Below are positions 22,106 to 32,594 of a stretch of 64,000 nucleotides of DNA, piece by piece. Position 1 is the stretch's first letter, and each line of letters opens with the position of its first letter. The stretch comes from Simmondsia chinensis (taxonomy: Eukaryota > Streptophyta > Magnoliopsida > Caryophyllales > Simmondsiaceae). Location: NCBI GenBank assembly GCA_018398585.1, contig JAGTTD010000022.1:11323501-11387500 (forward strand), written 5' to 3'. Under the pieces are notes generated by a model. It did not search any database and had not been told where the DNA came from. It saw only the letters and a program-made list of their open reading frames with translations. A program made the translations under genes and the position numbers.

Positions 22106-22900
22106 TGTAATGCCCCCAGATAATGTACCAAATAAGCTTAAACCAGAAAGGCGCTAGACGACCGCACTATCATGAATTCCCTCGTCATAGTATGAAGCCC
22201 GAAAGTCTCCAATTCAAAATTTTGAAATTTCCATAGAAGTTTCTATGAAACATAATAGATCGAATTCCAAATAACATAAATACTAACAATAAACCAATAT
22301 TACAAAAAGTCAAATTACAATGTATTAACTAGTCCATAACATCCCACAAGGGAATTTATATAACATCTAAACTATGAAACTAATTGATCAAAAAAAAAAA
22401 AAAAAAAAAAAAAAACCTATGAAACTAAAATAATCCTCGAAACAAGTTGCCACTCTGCCTACCTCATCAATCTAATACGGCCCAACTACTAATCTGGAAA
22501 ATGGAGGAAAGGGCCGAGCAACAACACGCTCAGCAAATATACCACATGCTCTACCTAGATCGAGCATATTATTTAAAACAGAAATAAAAGAGAAATCTAA
22601 GGTAAACATGAAAATCCAATTATCTTTAATAGTCATATCACAAGAGACATAAAACATCACTTTATATACTTTATTTCACAAAAGTTCCCCGTTTAACTCA
22701 CAGGTCAATCGGAGACTATGATCGGTATTATATCCCTCAACAGGGCCACGAATCGACTTTTGTATAATTCACATTCAATTCAAAGTACACTGTTACTGAC
22801 AATCTCATCCTTTTAGGTCATAGAAACAAAATAGAGGAACTCCAGTGTCAAATAACACTTATGCACTAGTGGAATTGATGGAAAGTTTACCTGTCATCAC
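22106..22900 (-). repeat. Gag-only element, 3' LTR
   Basis: Starts TGTAATGCCCCC. The first 270 bp match 24300-24570. It probably continues past 22500, where GAGCAA-AACACGCTCAGCAAA resembles sequence usual in long Gypsy LTRs. Its inner end is not resolved. It holds the 33-bp poly(A) insertion at 22384-22416. Confidence 0.55.
22384..22416 (+). mobile_element. Tail-only L1-type insertion
   Basis: TTGATC, then 26 A, then C, flanked by perfect 12-bp direct repeats CTATGAAACTAA (22372-22383 and 22417-22428). The paired LTR at about 24565 has a single CTATGAAACTAA, so this is a true insertion. It looks like an L1-mediated insertion truncated almost to its poly(A) tail. Confidence 0.75.
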
Positions 22901-22929
22901 ACGGTTATTAGCAGTCTCGTCCTTCTAGG

Positions 22930-24050
22930 TCATAGCAATACTTTAGCGTTAGCCTTGGGTCGCTGCCTGTCATCATTGGCTCTATTCTTGGCACCATTCT
23001 TGAGAGGATAATCATTAGTTATATGTCCCTTCTCTCTGCACTCAAAGCACACCCTAATCTTTATGTAACATTCACCGGGATAGAACTTTCCATAGTGATC
23101 ACATTTTCTTGGCCCAGTGCTAGAATCCTCTGGATTCTTCTTATTGAACTTCTTGTCATTACCGCTAGATTGGTTAGGCTTTCCACCCTGTAACTTGCCA
23201 TCATATGACCTCTTCTTGATAGATTATTCTTCCTCATCCAACTTTAGATTTGCTTCAACTTTCAAAGCACACTTAAGTACCTTCTTGTATTTATTGAAGA
23301 TAATGCTTGACAAACATCTCCTAATATGAGGAAGCAATCCCCTTTCGAGTTTGTTTGCCTTACTCTTTTCAAACACCATAATGCTTTGGCAAAAACGCCC
23401 CAACTCATGAAACTTGTTAGCATACTACAACACTGACATTTGTTCCCCTACTTTCAGCTCATAATACTCATTTTGCTTTGTCATTCTAAGTGTCTTAGGG
23501 AAATATTGATAGTAAAGATCTTCCTAAGCTCTTCCCAAGTCAAAGACTCAGTAGTGCTCGGGTATGCTTCCTTTGACTATTGTCCTCCAAAATTATGCAT
23601 TTCCCCTTAAGGAAGAGGGTGGCTGCTCACACCATATCTTTATTAGCGATTGAATCGCCTCAAACAATGTCTCCCTCTCACATATCTACTTTTAGTTTCC
23701 AAAGGATCATCAACTCCTTAGAACTTTGGGGCCCTCAACCTCTCAAATGCGGTCTCCTCAGTTAGTCGGCTAAGAGGAGGAACAACGAGGGCTTATTGTT
23801 GATGTTGCAAAGGACTAGTCATGAGTTGGTGCATTGTTGCAACAGCAAATTGGTTAGAAGAACTACCTGAATTTTGGCAATTTAGACCATTCAGTGTATT
23901 TTTCCGTTGGACACCGTCCTCCCTAGGGTGCTTCGCTTCCGTATCATCCTCTAATTCACTCAGGTGCTCCTCTATCAGGGCATGACCTTGCTTTTCCCCA
24001 TCAAAGTTCTGTTTCTCTTCAGACACTAATGTTTCATCCCTATTACTCAC
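22930..24050 (-). pseudogene. Gag of the gag-only element
   Basis: Minus-strand gag remnant beginning with ATG at 24050 (open to 23793, 85 codons). Next comes the typical 'PKF-GVDDPLE' start of the Retrotrans_gag domain (about 23700-23730) and 'LTWEELRKIF' near 23540. Two zinc-knuckle-like segments follow near 23040-23110. The better one, 'CFECREKGHITNDYP', has Tyr where the last zinc-binding Cys belongs. Several frameshifts. Confidence 0.7.
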
Positions 24051-24281
24051 CTTAATCTATACCCACATCACACAATAAAATCACATTGTCAAACAATTTC
24101 AAACTGTAACATAATCAGGGTACCAACTCAAATAGTTAACTATACCCTTAATAGTACATCTCCTTAATAATTAATGACCTAGGCTCTCATCTTAACACCC
24201 AAATATCTTAATAATTAATAACCTAATTAATAACCTAGGCTCTTATCTTAACACCCAAGTTTCTCGAAAATTAATAACCTT

Positions 24282-24292
24282 GGCTCTGATAC
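24282..24292 (-). other. Primer binding site of the gag-only element
   Basis: GGCTCTGATAC on the plus strand is the complement of a tRNA-iMet primer site, followed by a short spacer to the LTR at 24300. The last base of the canonical site is changed. Confidence 0.75.
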
Positions 24293-24299
24293 TGTTAAA

Positions 24300-24570
24300 T
24301 GTCACGCCCCTGGATAATTTGCAAATAAGCTTAAACCAGAAAAGCACTACACGGCCGCAATATCATGAGTTCCCTCATCAAAGTGCAAAGCCTGAAAATC
24401 TCCAATTCAAAATTTTGAAATTTCCATACAAGTTTCTATGAAACATAATAGATCGAACCCCTAATAATATAAATACTAACAATAAACCAATATTACGAAA
24501 AGTCGAATTACAATGTATTAACTAGTCCATAACAACCCACAACGGAATTTATTTAACATACAAACTATGA
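24300..24570 (-). repeat. Gag-only element, truncated 5' LTR
   Basis: Begins TGTCACGCCCC and matches 22106-22383. It stops abruptly where LINE RNase H sequence begins. Confidence 0.7.
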
Positions 24571-24574
24571 AACT

Positions 24575-25140
24575 AAAATCGAAAGTGTAGGTTTGTGAAT
24601 GCTTCAATCTTGATGGCAACAGCAGTAGTATCTAGGGATTAAAATCGAAAGCATATTGGTATGGATTTTCGCAAAGTTCAAGTTAAGGGAGATATTTTGG
24701 TTGTTATTAAGGTGGTCCAAAAGGAGTGCAAATGTCTACAACAAATAAGGATGATTTTTGAAGAAATATGGCAAATGCTTGCTACATTTGACAATGTTCT
24801 CGTTTCTTATACTTTTAGAGAAGGTAATTTGACAATGAATGTGGTGGCTAATGCATGTCATTTTTTGGAAAGGTTGAGACAAGTAGAATGGAATCATTGC
24901 TTCATAAGGATTGCATATATGGATACACCAGGATGAATAGATAGCTCATCTAATAATCTTTTTAGCTTAAAAAAAAAAAAATCTAGACATAGGCAAAAAA
25001 GGGGAGAGAACAATTAATCAAGGGTTTCAAAATCTATTTTCCTTTGCAAAGAAAATGCAATAAATCACAAATAGAAAGTACAACATAGAGAGAAAAAATT
25101 AAAGAGAGAGAAAAAGAACCCAACATAGGGTAGTGTTTAT
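24575..25140 (+). pseudogene. LINE-B: RNase H and 3' end
   Basis: The frame at 24661-24936 (91 codons) encodes the carboxyl half of the RNase H carried by some plant L1 elements (RVT_3 type), with a Val-x-Gly-Asp strand and a 'FREGNLTMNVVANA' end motif. A 13-A stretch at about 24969 and AG-rich sequence follow. The 3' flank to about 25140 is shared with LINE-A (55040-55150 and 55745-55855). The whole reverse transcriptase domain expected between this and 22105 is absent. Confidence 0.7.
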
Positions 25141-25912
25141 TCTTTTAGTCCTCTACTAAAATTCAAAATGAAGAGACGAGAGGAACCCTACACAACCACC
25201 TGACCCCTCGCGTTATGAAATCCTAGACTTACTTCATATTCTAAAATTGCATTCAAAACTTAAACATGGCATTTCAATATTTTCATTCTCTGTGACAATA
25301 GTTGATCTCCAGATATCACTTGCACAAATTTTTGACAAAATCATCGACATAGTGTTCTTTATTGTTACCAAATTTTCTAATTGTTGTTCGCTTTGTGTTG
25401 GAAGAAAATGTAGGTTTCTATTAGGTTGGAGAGAATTTGGAGGCTGGACACTAAATGTGTTATAAAATTTCCCTATCTTCGCCCTTCTTCTTTGTTTAAC
25501 ACCAAATTCTCTAATTGTTCTTACATAGCTCAAGTCTCTCCTCAACCAAAACCAATTCTTCTCCTTAAAGTAGGTCCTAAGGGATTTAGCTCGAAAGAAA
25601 AGGTGCAATTTGGTTTATGTTTCGAAATTTCAGAACCTAGGTCCATTTCTAAGTTTGTTTCTTATGACCCATGGCAATAAATACAATATTATATACATTG
25701 TCTTTTCTTGGGCTAAAATACTAGAATATTATCCAAAAACAAAAAATAAAGGAGGGATATCACTTGTAACGCGTGGAAACGATTAAGTATCAACCAAGTA
25801 ACAACTGAGCAAGGCACGGACCACGCTTTCTTTAAAACAGTTTACATGCTCCTACGAGTAAAACTCAATGCAGTAGGCATACAGTGTGCCATCCCCAGGA
25901 TACAACGCTCAG
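25140..25912. other. Intergenic, no gene recognised
   Basis: Overlapping frames on both strands (25234-25680) show no known domain. The last 150 bases before the hAT element are the left half of its target site; the right half resumes at 30891. Confidence 0.4.
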
Positions 25913-25920
25913 CATATGCT

Positions 25921-26105
25921 CATGGTTCTTAAAATCGCAATTCAACTCGTATAATCGTACGATTTTACGATCGTACTTTACCCTACCGATCTAAATCGCT
26001 TAAAAAATTGTAATCTAGTAGAATCGCATCAGAATCGATAGAATCGCATCAAAATCGGTAAAATTGCGATTTTGAAGCGATTCTGCCTATTCAGGTCAAA
26101 CACTT
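25921..26105. repeat. hAT left end with fold-back subterminal repeats
   Basis: Repeated AATCG / CGATT motifs on both strands. The terminal sequence reappears inverted near 26060-26090, so the first 180 bp can fold on itself. The same arrangement occurs at 63329-63520. Such repeats are usual transposase-binding sites in hAT elements. Confidence 0.75.
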
Positions 26106-26847
26106 GAGCTGTCACATGCAAGGCACGTGTTAAATTAAAAAAAAAAAAATCTACACTTTTTTGCCTCCCCTGCTTCGCTGAAACAAACAACCCACACCAA
26201 AACCCTAACCTCACTGCGACTAGTGCTTGCTTCCCCTGCTTTGACGACGACTCTCCTCTCCCCCTCTGCTTCGACGACTCGTCTCTCTGACTCCGATGAC
26301 AACCACCACACTTTCCTTCACCATCTAACCACTGAAGGAGGCTCATTGGTCCAACCTTCGGTCTCTGTACTCTCCGCCTAAGTCCTTTCCCTCATTAAAG
26401 GATTAGTTTCAATGCCAAAACTCAGATAATTTAGATTTTAATGTATTTTAATATATTTTTGTATAATATATTAGGCCCTAACTTTCAATATTAATCTCAT
26501 CTTTGATTTTACATTCTCTATTAACAACTGAAGTAAAAATCTACTATTAACTGATCATTTTGAGGTTCTACAATTTTACTATTGAAATTGAGAATGTAAT
26601 GCAACTAATATAATTTTAATCCTAGTTCATAAGTTTCTGCTTATATTATTCATAGTTTTTATATATTACATTTAGGCTTAATTTGTAAAATTACATTTGG
26701 GTTTTTACTGTTTTAGTCTTAGTTCATATGTTTTTACTTATGTTATTCATATACTCAATTTATACATTTAAGAGTTTACATTTAGGTTTCTTTAATTCAA
26801 TTGTGATATGCTTATAAAATTTTATTTAATTTGTTATTGTAGTTTAA

Positions 26848-28285
26848 ATGGAATCTAATAATATGACGAATTCTCGACCTTCTGCATCTAGAAAATCAAA
26901 GAAACAAATGCTCCGGGTCAAAGATTAGATCCAGGTTGGGAACATGGATTTGAGGTTGATAACAATCCAACAAAGGTCAAATGTCGATATTGTGGAGTTG
27001 TTAGCTCTGGTGGCATTTTTCGACCAAAACATCATCTTGCCGGCACTTGTAATAATGTTGAGCCCTGTCTTCAGGTTCCAAATGATGTAAAAAAGAAGTT
27101 TCTAAATATTTTGCAAGCTACCGCTAATGAAACTAACAAAAAGAAAAGAAAGTTGCATGATATAGAAGATGATGCATGTAATGAGGAAGAGATTAGAGAT
27201 ATAAAGGGGAAAAGAGCAATGGAAGCATATTTAAGGAGACCAAGAGCTGAAGCAACACTAAATCAAATGATTAAGAGAGAGAAAAGAGATGAAGTTTGTC
27301 AACAAATTGCTCGATTTTTCTACCCTAGTGCCATTTCTTTTAATGCGGTGAATGATCCAGAATTCACACTTATGGCTGACAAAATTGGAAGGTATGGCAT
27401 TGGACTTAAACCCTCCTCTTATCATGAAATGCGAGTCAAATTTTTACAAAAAGAAGTTTTATCCACTTTCGAGATGCTTGAAGAGTATAAGTTAGAATGG
27501 AAAAATGCAGGATGTACTATTATGTCAGATGGTTGGTCTGATGGGAAAAGAAGGTCAATATGCAACTTTCTTGTCAATAGCCCTAAGGGAACAATTTTTT
27601 TGTCATCCATTGACACTTTTGATATTTCTAAAACTGCGGAGAGAGTGTTAGGCACGTTAGATGCCATTGTTGAAAAGGTGGGAGAAGAAAATGTTGTACA
27701 AGTTGCCACTGATAATGCTTCAAATTATAAAGCCGCCGGTGAAAAATTAATGTAAAAGAGGATTAAGTTGTTTTAGACTCCTTGTGCTGCTCGTTGTATA
27801 GACTTAATGTTGGAGGATTTTAACAAGAAAATTAAAGTCCATGCTAAAACAATTGCAAAAGCTAGAAGGATAACCACATTCATTTATTCGAGGACTATGC
27901 TTCTTGCGTGGATGCAAGAGTTCACACATAGAAAGGAGTTAATTAGGCTTGCTGTCACCTGATTTGTAACGTCATACTTAACATTACGATGCCTTCATGA
28001 GCATAAGGATGCTTTGCTCACCATGTTTTCATCAAACAAGTGGAAGACCAGTAGATTTGTTAAAGTAACGGAAGGAAAGAATGTTCAAAAAATTGCTTTG
28101 GATACACGGGACTTTTGGCCTAATGTTGTTGTATGTTTACGAGCAACACTACCTCTAGTTAAGGTGCTTCGCATGGTCGACTCTGATGCAAGTCTTGCTA
28201 TGGGGTTTATTTATGAAGCAATGGATAGGGCAAAGGAGAAAATCAAAGAAAATTTTAATAACATTCAGAAGCAGCAAATTTCCAC
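26848..28285 (+). pseudogene. hAT transposase, amino and central part
   Basis: A likely start ATG at 26848 follows a TTGTAG acceptor-like site; one frameshift lies near 26905. The BED zinc finger (about 26928-27065) shows 'CRYCG', a His and a terminal Cys. The DUF659 domain (27400-27755) shows 'SDGWSDGKRRSICNFLV' and 'VATDNASNYKAAG'. The frame continues through stops at 27753, 27774 and 27960. After them, 'PCAARC' replaces the usual hAT Cys-x2-His with Arg for His. Transposase would cut and move the element; this gene is dead. Confidence 0.88.
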
Positions 28286-28405
28286 TTCATTGAATTAATT
28301 ATTTTGTGCAATTTAAATGTTTTAAGCTTTTTGGACTTTATTAGGTGTTAATATTTCCATATTACTTTTTTCATTGTCAATTTGAGAATTTCCTTTCTTA
28401 TTTTC
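28285..28405 (+). other. Probable transposase intron
   Basis: Coding similarity stops near 28285 and resumes about 28405-28410 with the 'IIDERW' region of hAT transposases. The stretch between is AT-rich with TTTT-tracts. Exact splice sites are not certain. Confidence 0.45.
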
Positions 28406-28473
28406 GATATAACTATGAGCCCATATGGAAAATCATTGACGAGCGATGGGAATCTTGGCTGCATAGGCCATTG

Positions 28474-28814
28474 TGACGCCCCGTTGAGGGCTCATGTTGG
28501 GCTGGGGGTTGGGATGCAAGGAGGTGAGGGTGGGGTTTCAAACGGGCCACCAATTGGGCCAGTGATTACTGTTGAGCAGGCTGAGGTCAATGGGCCACGA
28601 GATGGGCTTGTTGGTAATGGGCAGCGAGCTGAGATGGATAATCAGGATGGGCCACGGGTTGCGGGCCTACCTTCCTCTACTTGGCCCACACTTCCTTCAC
28701 CTACTAGGCTGAATTCGAGTGCCCGGACTGGGCCTGTCATGCCCCCCCATGCTATTGGGGGGGATCCTATACGTTCTGGGCCGCAAGGCCCAGAACCGAG
28801 TGTGGACTCCTCCC

Positions 28815-28849
<35 letters not shown>

Positions 28850-29506
28850 AAAAACCAGCGCACCTCTAGCGCTGGGCTTCCCGAAGGCCATGGGCCTTTG
28901 AGTTCCTCTACTGGGCCCTTTAGAGCCCCGGTTTCTTCTCCCCAACCTGGTTGTTCGGACTGGGCTGAGGACCGTTTGGGCCTCTCGGAGTTCCGTGTTG
29001 CTTCTGATTCGTCTACCAGTAAGGACGACTTGAGTCGAGCAAGTATTCCAAGTAACTACGCTGTGGTTTCTAGTGACCGGGACACGACTTCTGACTTTAT
29101 GGACATTACTACTACTATTGAGCCTGAAGAGAATTCAGCGGTTCAGCCTCAGATTGAATGTCGAATGGCTAGAGCAACTTCGAAGAAGCAACCTCAAGTT
29201 AGCAACAAGAAATCCAAGGCCAAGAAGAAATCTTGATTTTTATCCTCTCGTTCGCTTCTGATTTACTTTTATGTATTGATGTACTCATTGTTTTTCCTTG
29301 TCTTCTTTTTCAAAGGTTTGTACTTAGGAGTTTCTTTGACGTTCCTTTGTATTTCCTCTTTGTTGATTTTGCGTGGTTTGCTTTCTTTTTTATTACTTTT
29401 GTCGGCTTCGGCCAACTTGGGGTATGCCCCTCGTACTCATGTATGGACGTACATCGGTGCATTTTTTTTTATATATATACACTAACTTATCAAAAAAAAA
29501 AAAATT
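28474..29506 (+). mobile_element. L1-type retroposed insertion inside the hAT gene
   Basis: 1,033 bp flanked by perfect 10-bp repeats TAGGCCATTG (28464-28473 and 29507-29516). It ends ACTTATC followed by 13 A, the tail form seen in two other insertions here. Inside, an open frame to 29236 encodes a Gly/Pro/Ser-rich protein ending in a lysine-rich stretch, followed directly by 3' UTR-like sequence. There is no endonuclease or reverse transcriptase. It looks like the end of a plant L1 ORF1 fused to the 3' UTR by internal deletion, an inference; a non-autonomous family is the alternative. Confidence 0.75.
28816..28847 (+). repeat. Homopolymer run of 32 C
   Basis: Uninterrupted run of 32 cytosines within the Pro-rich frame of the retroposed insertion; it reads as polyproline in one frame and polyglycine on the other strand. 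Length is prone to sequencing error and would decide whether the frame stays open. Confidence 0.9.
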
Positions 29507-30017
29507 TAGGCCATTGCATGCTGCAGCGTACTATTTGAATCCTCATTTTCAATATAGTCCCAATTTTAAACCTAGTGCAGAAATAAAAATTGCATTATAC
29601 AATTGTCTGCAAAGAATGGTTTCTGATCTTGAAGAGAGAGTGAAGATAGATTTACAGATTGATGCATTCAAAAATGCAAGGGGACTTTTTGGAATACCTA
29701 TAGCAATGGCAACAAGAACAAAGAAAAACCCAGGTACCTTCCATCCTTTGAATTTGTTTTCAGTTCAATTTTAAATTTATTAAATTTTGCATATCAAATA
29801 CAGCTGATTGGTGGGATTCCTATGGCGATGAATGTGCTGAGTTGAATAAGTTTGCTGTTAGAATCTTAAGTTTGACATGTAGCTCTTCCAGGTGTGAAAG
29901 AAATTGGAGTGCGTTTGAAATGGAGCACACAAAGAGAAGAAACTGTCTTCATCAACAAAAAATGAATGATTTGGTTTTTGTGATATACAACTTGAAGTTA
30001 AGAAAAAGACACAAGAA

Positions 30018-30621
30018 GAGATCAAGTGTAATTCAATAGCCCATTCCTTTGGATGATATTCCTTTTGATGATGAATGGATAACAAAGAGGGAGGACCCTG
30101 TCCTTCTAACAGAAGCAAACTGGTTAGATGTCCTAGATAGAGTTGCTCAAAAAGAGGCTCGACAAGCACTTGATAACAAAGGGGATGCAGATGGGCGGGT
30201 TCATTTATCCAATTTGAGGGAAGTCGGTAAGTCTATTATATATCTCATCATCTTATTATCTCCTTAATATTTTTGTCCAACTTTATTACTTTCTTTTAAT
30301 AATTGATTTGTACTCTTTCCTTAAGGTGGAGAGATGGAGAGTGCGGAGATATTTGCTGTTAGCGATGATGATGGTGGTGGTAGTGGTGATGGTGATGGTG
30401 ATGGTGATGGTGATAATGAAGTTGATGCAAGTGGATTCGTTGATAATGAAGCTGATGCAAGTGGATTCGTCGCCTCAAATGATATGGAAGGTTTGGTTGG
30501 AGATGATGCTACCATTGGGGTTGATTCTCTTAATGATGGCGGAAATACGAACACTAGCACTGCAAATGATATTGATGACAGTAACTTTGATTTTGGATAT
30601 GAATTTGATGGTGCTATATGA
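30018..30621 (+). pseudogene. hAT transposase acidic tail exons
   Basis: Past the stop near 30040 the coding signal continues ('PIPLDDIPFDDEW', common after hAT dimerisation domains). An intron fits GTAAGT at 30227 with AG at 30324-30325. The last exon has a Gly-Asp repeat (about 30370-30420) and ends at TGA 30619-30621. Whether this tail was part of the ancestral protein is inferred from family context. Confidence 0.6.
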
Positions 30622-30789
30622 GTTGAGAGACTTGAGCGTATATTTTACATTAAAATGATGTTACTATTTTTTCTATCTTTGGATTTTCAATATATTAAAA
30701 AACTATTGTGTTGTGATGAATTTTTTGATGTCTTTTATCATATATTTAAAAATTGTTATACTAGTTTTGTCAATATAAATAATTTACTT

Positions 30790-30890
30790 ACATAGAAAGT
30801 AGAATCTTATGATTCTTGATTCGATTCTACGATTCTGATTCTGCTGACCCCTTATCGATTATACGCAAAATCTCGATTTTGACAACCTTG
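30790..30890. repeat. hAT right end
   Basis: GATTC/GAATC-rich repeats then the terminal inverted repeat ending GACAACCTTG at 30890. Confidence 0.8.
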
Positions 30891-30898
30891 CCTATGCT

Positions 30899-32590
30899 GT
30901 GACTCTCAGTTCCTACACTGACCCATGATGCCAAAACTATCTTTTATACACTCTTAGCCCGAAATCCTTATACTAAAGTGGGAGAATTTTTAAACAAATA
31001 ATAAAAGGAACAAAGACTGTGTATTCATCCTGAATCTGCATAGTTTTATAAGGAAAAATGACACTTAATGTTGCATGCATTCAATAACTAGTATTAATAA
31101 GCTAATGGGATACATAACGCATGCAATCAAAACCTTCATGTTATTTTTTAAAATTTATTATTGTAACGTTTGAGTATAAATAAAACACGTTTATTTTTCT
31201 AAATTTTATTAAAATTTCCAACATTTTTAACTCTATGGCTAGTCTTTCTTTGCAACGTTTGCTTGAACCCATTACTTACGCGGATCATTCTTGTTTTTCT
31301 CTATGGGATATGCATTTAACCTTGCGCATATCATGGGCAAAGGCATATGCCTTTGCAAATTCCTTCATGAAAAGTCTCAACGTATTGAATATGATGTTAT
31401 GTGGTGTCGTTTGATTACTTGGTTTTTGGTTTTGTCTAAAATTCTTTTTATGACAAATCGAAGCGATATAGGATTTTGTGTAACATGAAATGAGGTCCAA
31501 TAACATAAGTGTCAATGGTATAAATGATGTATCCATTTCCGTGCTTGTGCTTATGTTGTGATTTTTCATTCTATGTTGGCAATTTCAAAGTTCTTAGATT
31601 TTTCTAGTAATTAGCAAGAAAGTCATAACAGAAAACATGCAACTCATACAGACAAGCTGTCGGTTTACCCGTACAGAAATGGAGAGAACATGATTGCAAA
31701 AAAAGGGCCACAGAAAGACAAAAAACTTGATTTCAAAAAAAAAAGAAAAAGAAGTTGTAAACTAAATGTCTCAACCACGCCTAGAGAAGACTCGCTGTAA
31801 ATCAGGAATAGTTCAAAACGAATCAGCAAATCCCCATAATCCATCAATGTAGTATCCTCAATTAACCGATTCATCGATATAGCCCCAACTTTTTTCCAAG
31901 CTCCAACGCACGTTCCATAACTAGAATCAACATCTTTAGCATTATTTTCCTTTTTAACCAAGTTTCTCTTTTTCTATTTGCTAGAGGGTTTGATGATCTC
32001 TTCGTGCTATTCTTAGGTGATATATCTTTCAAGAATTCTTGCAGGTCGTGCCTAGCTTATTCTTTAATTCTGCGCTTCAATATTCTTCAACCCTTTTTTG
32101 ATGAGACATAGTTAGAAGCCTGGCATCCTATCACTATCTTTTCTTTCCTCTCCACTGCCTTGTTGGATTCCTCTGTATGTGACATCTAGATAATCCCGAC
32201 AGAGCTCTCATCAATGTGTGGGGATCTTACAAAGGAGGGAGGCCCGAAACCTGGTGGGTATTCAGGCCCAAAGGACCCTAAGTTATTATCAGTTATGGTG
32301 TCTCAGGCTTGGATTTCTTGGGAAGATGTTGATCATGAGGCCAGTTGTTCGTACTTTACTATCAGTGACAGGCAATGAGCCTTGCCCAAATTGTGAACCA
32401 AGGTGCAAACCTCTATGCACTCTATTATGGCATTTTTCTTTTGATAGAATGTGATTCTCTTTGAGAATGGTAGAATTACTTGGTTTACATCTTGACTAAA
32501 CGACTAGAGGTTGTAGTCTTGTACCCCAAGTCGAAATAGGAATTTTGAATAAGATACCTTCTGGGGGTTGATTAGAGGAACCATTTTCTG
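30899..32590. other. Mostly unassigned sequence
   Basis: No gene recognised. A minus-strand frame at 31665-31961 and plus frame at 31291-31488 have no known motif. From about 32150, weak plus-strand coding-like sequence could be the end of LINE-A ORF1 or the region between its ORFs. Confidence 0.4.
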
Positions 32591-32594
32591 TTAA

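Larger units (their letters stand above)
22106..24570 (-). mobile_element. Gag-only Ty3/Gypsy derivative, pol missing
   Basis: Related ends begin at 22106 (TGTAATGCCCCC) and 24300 (TGTCACGCCCC) and match for about 270 bp. A minus-strand primer site GGCTCTGATAC lies just left of the second LTR. Between them are gag remnants but no protease, reverse transcriptase, RNase H or integrase. The right LTR is cut at about 24570, where LINE RNase H sequence starts. Long-LTR Gypsy lineage, inferred from terminus and gag type. No target duplication is found, as expected if one flank was deleted. Confidence 0.7.
28405..30017 (+). pseudogene. hAT transposase, carboxyl part with dimerisation domain
   Basis: Coding sequence 28405-28473, interrupted by the retroposed insertion, resumes at 29517 in the same frame. 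An intron lies at about 29733-29802 (GTACC...ATACAG). The dimerisation domain follows, with 'SSRCERNWSAFEMEHTKRRNCL' (29880-29960), and the frame ends at a TAG just before 30040. This domain pairs hAT transposases. Confidence 0.85.
25921..30890 (+). mobile_element. hAT transposon, disrupted
   Basis: Flanked by 8-bp target duplications CATATGCT (25913-25920) and CCTATGCT (30891-30898), seven of eight matching. Terminal inverted repeats are CATGGTTCTTAAAATCG and, on the other strand, CAAGGTTGTCAAAATCG. Both ends are packed with ATCG-type subterminal repeats. It encodes a BED finger / DUF659 / hAT-dimerisation transposase on the plus strand. The gene has in-frame stops and a 1 kb retroposed insertion, so the element is not autonomous. 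About 4.0 kb without that insertion. Confidence 0.9.

Noticed and set aside
25234..25680. Opposing frames of 124 and 84 codons
   Set aside because: Overlap on both strands, no recognisable domain, no start or splice context.
28642..28945. Glycine-rich minus-strand frames over the C32 run
   Set aside because: Antisense reading of the homopolymer and Pro-rich frame of the retroposed insertion.
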